From assembly GCA_023430975.1 (NCBI GenBank), contig JAEYYB010000120.1, forward strand, positions 1-6,379: a stretch of DNA of 6,379 nucleotides. The letters are read 5' to 3'. Under the pieces are notes generated by a model. The model did not search any database, had not been told where the DNA came from, and saw nothing but the letters and a program-made list of their open reading frames with translations. Of the stretch, positions 5,432 through 6,379 are shown in pieces. This DNA is from Bacillota bacterium (GTDB lineage Bacteria; Bacillota; Clostridia; Acetivibrionales; DSM-2933). A program made the translations under genes and the position numbers. Each line of letters opens with the position of its first letter. The stretch's first letter is position 1.

Positions 5432-6124
5432 TTGAAAGATAAAGCTGGAATGGCAAAGGTTGTACTGGTATTAGGATTAGTGGGAATAGCTGGCGTCATA
5501 CTTACCATAATAAGCGATTTCATTTTGATTGGAAGACCCAATTCATCGAATTCATTTCTAAAGCTCGGAACGGAAAGCATGGCTTATTTACCGAGTTGGA
5601 GAATAACTGTGGGTGCCTTTATGGGCATTATTGTGTTGCCTTTTCAAATAGCAGGACTAATTTCCATATACTATGGATTAAAACCATCAGGAAGAGTAAT
5701 GCCGCTTATAGCGGTGATTACTGCTGCTCATGCACTGATGATGGGAGTAGCATTTCATATATCCTATGCTTATATTGGAACAGGGTGGAAGTTATTTCAT
5801 AAAGCAGGGACTGGAAATGGAATTACATCTGAAATAGTAGAAAAGTTTGATTTTTACTGGAAGATAATCGTTTTTATAATGATGTTTGAGCTTTTATTCA
5901 GCTCAATAATTTTTGTGCTGCAAATAATCAGCGGCAAAACGAGATATCCTAAATGGATGGCGGTATTTAACCCACTTTGTGTTTCTCTTGTGATATTTCC
6001 GGTGATTTATATACTTCCAGCACCAATCGGCGGGTTTATAGGTCCCGCATATTTAAATATATCCACGTTGGTATTTATGAGTTTATCAACATTTGTAATT
6101 TATAAAAAATTAAAAGTAAGTTAA
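5432..6124 (+). CDS. Six-helix integral membrane protein of unknown function
   Basis: This 230-residue protein has about six hydrophobic helices, near residues 9-33, 57-82, 89-114, 143-167, 174-195 and 204-224, and a short basic C-terminal tail (KKLKVS). It should lie in the cytoplasmic membrane. The loop between helices 1 and 2 (about 34-56) contains GRPNSSNSF and SMAYLPSWR. The arrangement recalls uncharacterised Firmicute membrane proteins of the DUF6796 kind, but I am not certain of that family, and no catalytic or transport motif is evident. The start is taken as TTG at 5432 because AAGGGTGA (5415-5422) lies 9-10 nt upstream. The alternative ATG at 5450 has no ribosome site and would trim the N-terminus by only six residues. 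It appears monocistronic, with its own extended -10 promoter and a terminator right after the stop. Confidence 0.85.
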   Translation: MKDKAGMAKVVLVLGLVGIAGVILTIISDFILIGRPNSSNSFLKLGTESMAYLPSWRITVGAFMGIIVLPFQIAGLISIYYGLKPSGRVMPLIAVITAAHALMMGVAFHISYAYIGTGWKLFHKAGTGNGITSEIVEKFDFYWKIIVFIMMFELLFSSIIFVLQIISGKTRYPKWMAVFNPLCVSLVIFPVIYILPAPIGGFIGPAYLNISTLVFMSLSTFVIYKKLKVS

Positions 6125-6126
6125 GT

Positions 6127-6163
6127 CAACACATGAGCGAAATTATAGCAGATGTTGTTTTTT
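6127..6163 (+). terminator. Terminator after the membrane protein gene
   Basis: CAACA (6127-6131) pairs with TGTTG (6153-6157), with possible further pairing inside (AT with AT, GC with GC), followed by six Ts at 6158-6163. It begins 3 nt after the stop codon. The stem is weak but the T run is good. Confidence 0.6.
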
Positions 6164-6180
6164 GATCATGACTTTATTAT

Positions 6181-6256
6181 ACTAAAAGTGATAAATCTAT
6201 TACATTTGTCTGTCGCAAATCTATTAAAATCAGTTAATCTTGCTATTTGTCTATCA
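6181..6256 (+). repeat. Two tandem 40 bp copies of the intergenic repeat
   Basis: The copies are 6181-6220 and 6221-6256, head to tail. The first resembles the reverse complement of 108-157 (shared AAAAGTG, TTACATTTG and GCAAAT). The second is identical over 36 bases to 1-36. Shared blocks between the two are CTA/ACTAAAA, AATCT and ATTTGTCT[AG]TC. The function is unknown. They lie between the membrane gene terminator and the minus-strand terminator at the right edge. Confidence 0.72.
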
Positions 6257-6315
6257 ATGTCATCAAGCTAATAAAACAATAACTGGGATTACTGGAAAAT
6301 ACGAAAAAATATATT

Positions 6316-6364
6316 AAAAAAGTGGCTAAAAGTCGCGAAAACTCTTGACTTTTCCAAAGTAGCC
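6316..6364 (-). terminator. Minus-strand terminator of a gene beyond the right edge
   Basis: On the minus strand GGCTA (6364-6360) pairs with TAGCC (6328-6324), and AAAGTC (6352-6347) with GACTTT (6334-6329), with a 7 nt bulge between the two blocks on one side. A run of six Ts follows at 6321-6316. This implies a leftward-transcribed gene lying outside the window. Confidence 0.65.
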
Positions 6365-6379
6365 TAATAATCAAAAAGG

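Noticed and set aside
5596..5802. 68-codon frame inside the membrane protein gene
   Set aside because: It is a shadow frame within an intact gene that has consistent hydrophobic helices.

Overview
The window is AT-rich, with strong GGAGG-type ribosome binding sites, clean sigma-A-like promoters and hairpin-plus-T terminators. Together with the protein families present, this points to an anaerobic low-GC Firmicute, most likely a Clostridium or a cellulolytic Ruminiclostridium-type relative. The genus is inferred from content, not from a search.

Layout, left to right. 1-157 holds three diverged copies of a 40-50 bp repeat, two of which form a long inverted repeat. 228-449 (+) is a small cysteine-containing protein of the DUF1450/YuzB type. 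It is separated by a bidirectional terminator (479-521) from a convergent two-gene operon on the minus strand. That operon is nfnA (1973-2818) followed by nfnB (592-1980), the small and large subunits of the electron-bifurcating NADH-dependent reduced ferredoxin:NADP+ oxidoreductase. A 671 bp divergent intergenic region (2819-3489) carries candidate promoters for both sides, palindromic operator-like sites including a near-consensus Rex site, and a long structured leader. It leads into gdhA (3490-4827, +), a glutamate dehydrogenase whose cofactor-site residues look NADP-type. Downstream are a 51-residue cysteine-rich small protein (5026-5181, +), a six-helix membrane protein of unknown function (5432-6124, +), and a second cluster of the same repeat family (6181-6256). 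At the right edge a minus-strand terminator implies a gene beyond the window.

How the genes fit: NfnAB makes NADPH from NADH and reduced ferredoxin, and NADP-type GdhA spends NADPH to fix ammonium onto 2-oxoglutarate. Their divergent placement around one regulatory region suggests that NADPH supply and nitrogen assimilation are controlled together, possibly through the NADH-sensing repressor Rex. That control is inference.

Main points for a second look: the Rex-like palindrome, the 21 bp palindrome over the nfn promoter, the long gdhA leader with a possible short ORF whose ribosome site is buried in a hairpin, the small cysteine-rich gene, and the repeat family with an exact 36 bp duplication at the two ends. 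No complete novel multi-gene system is evident.
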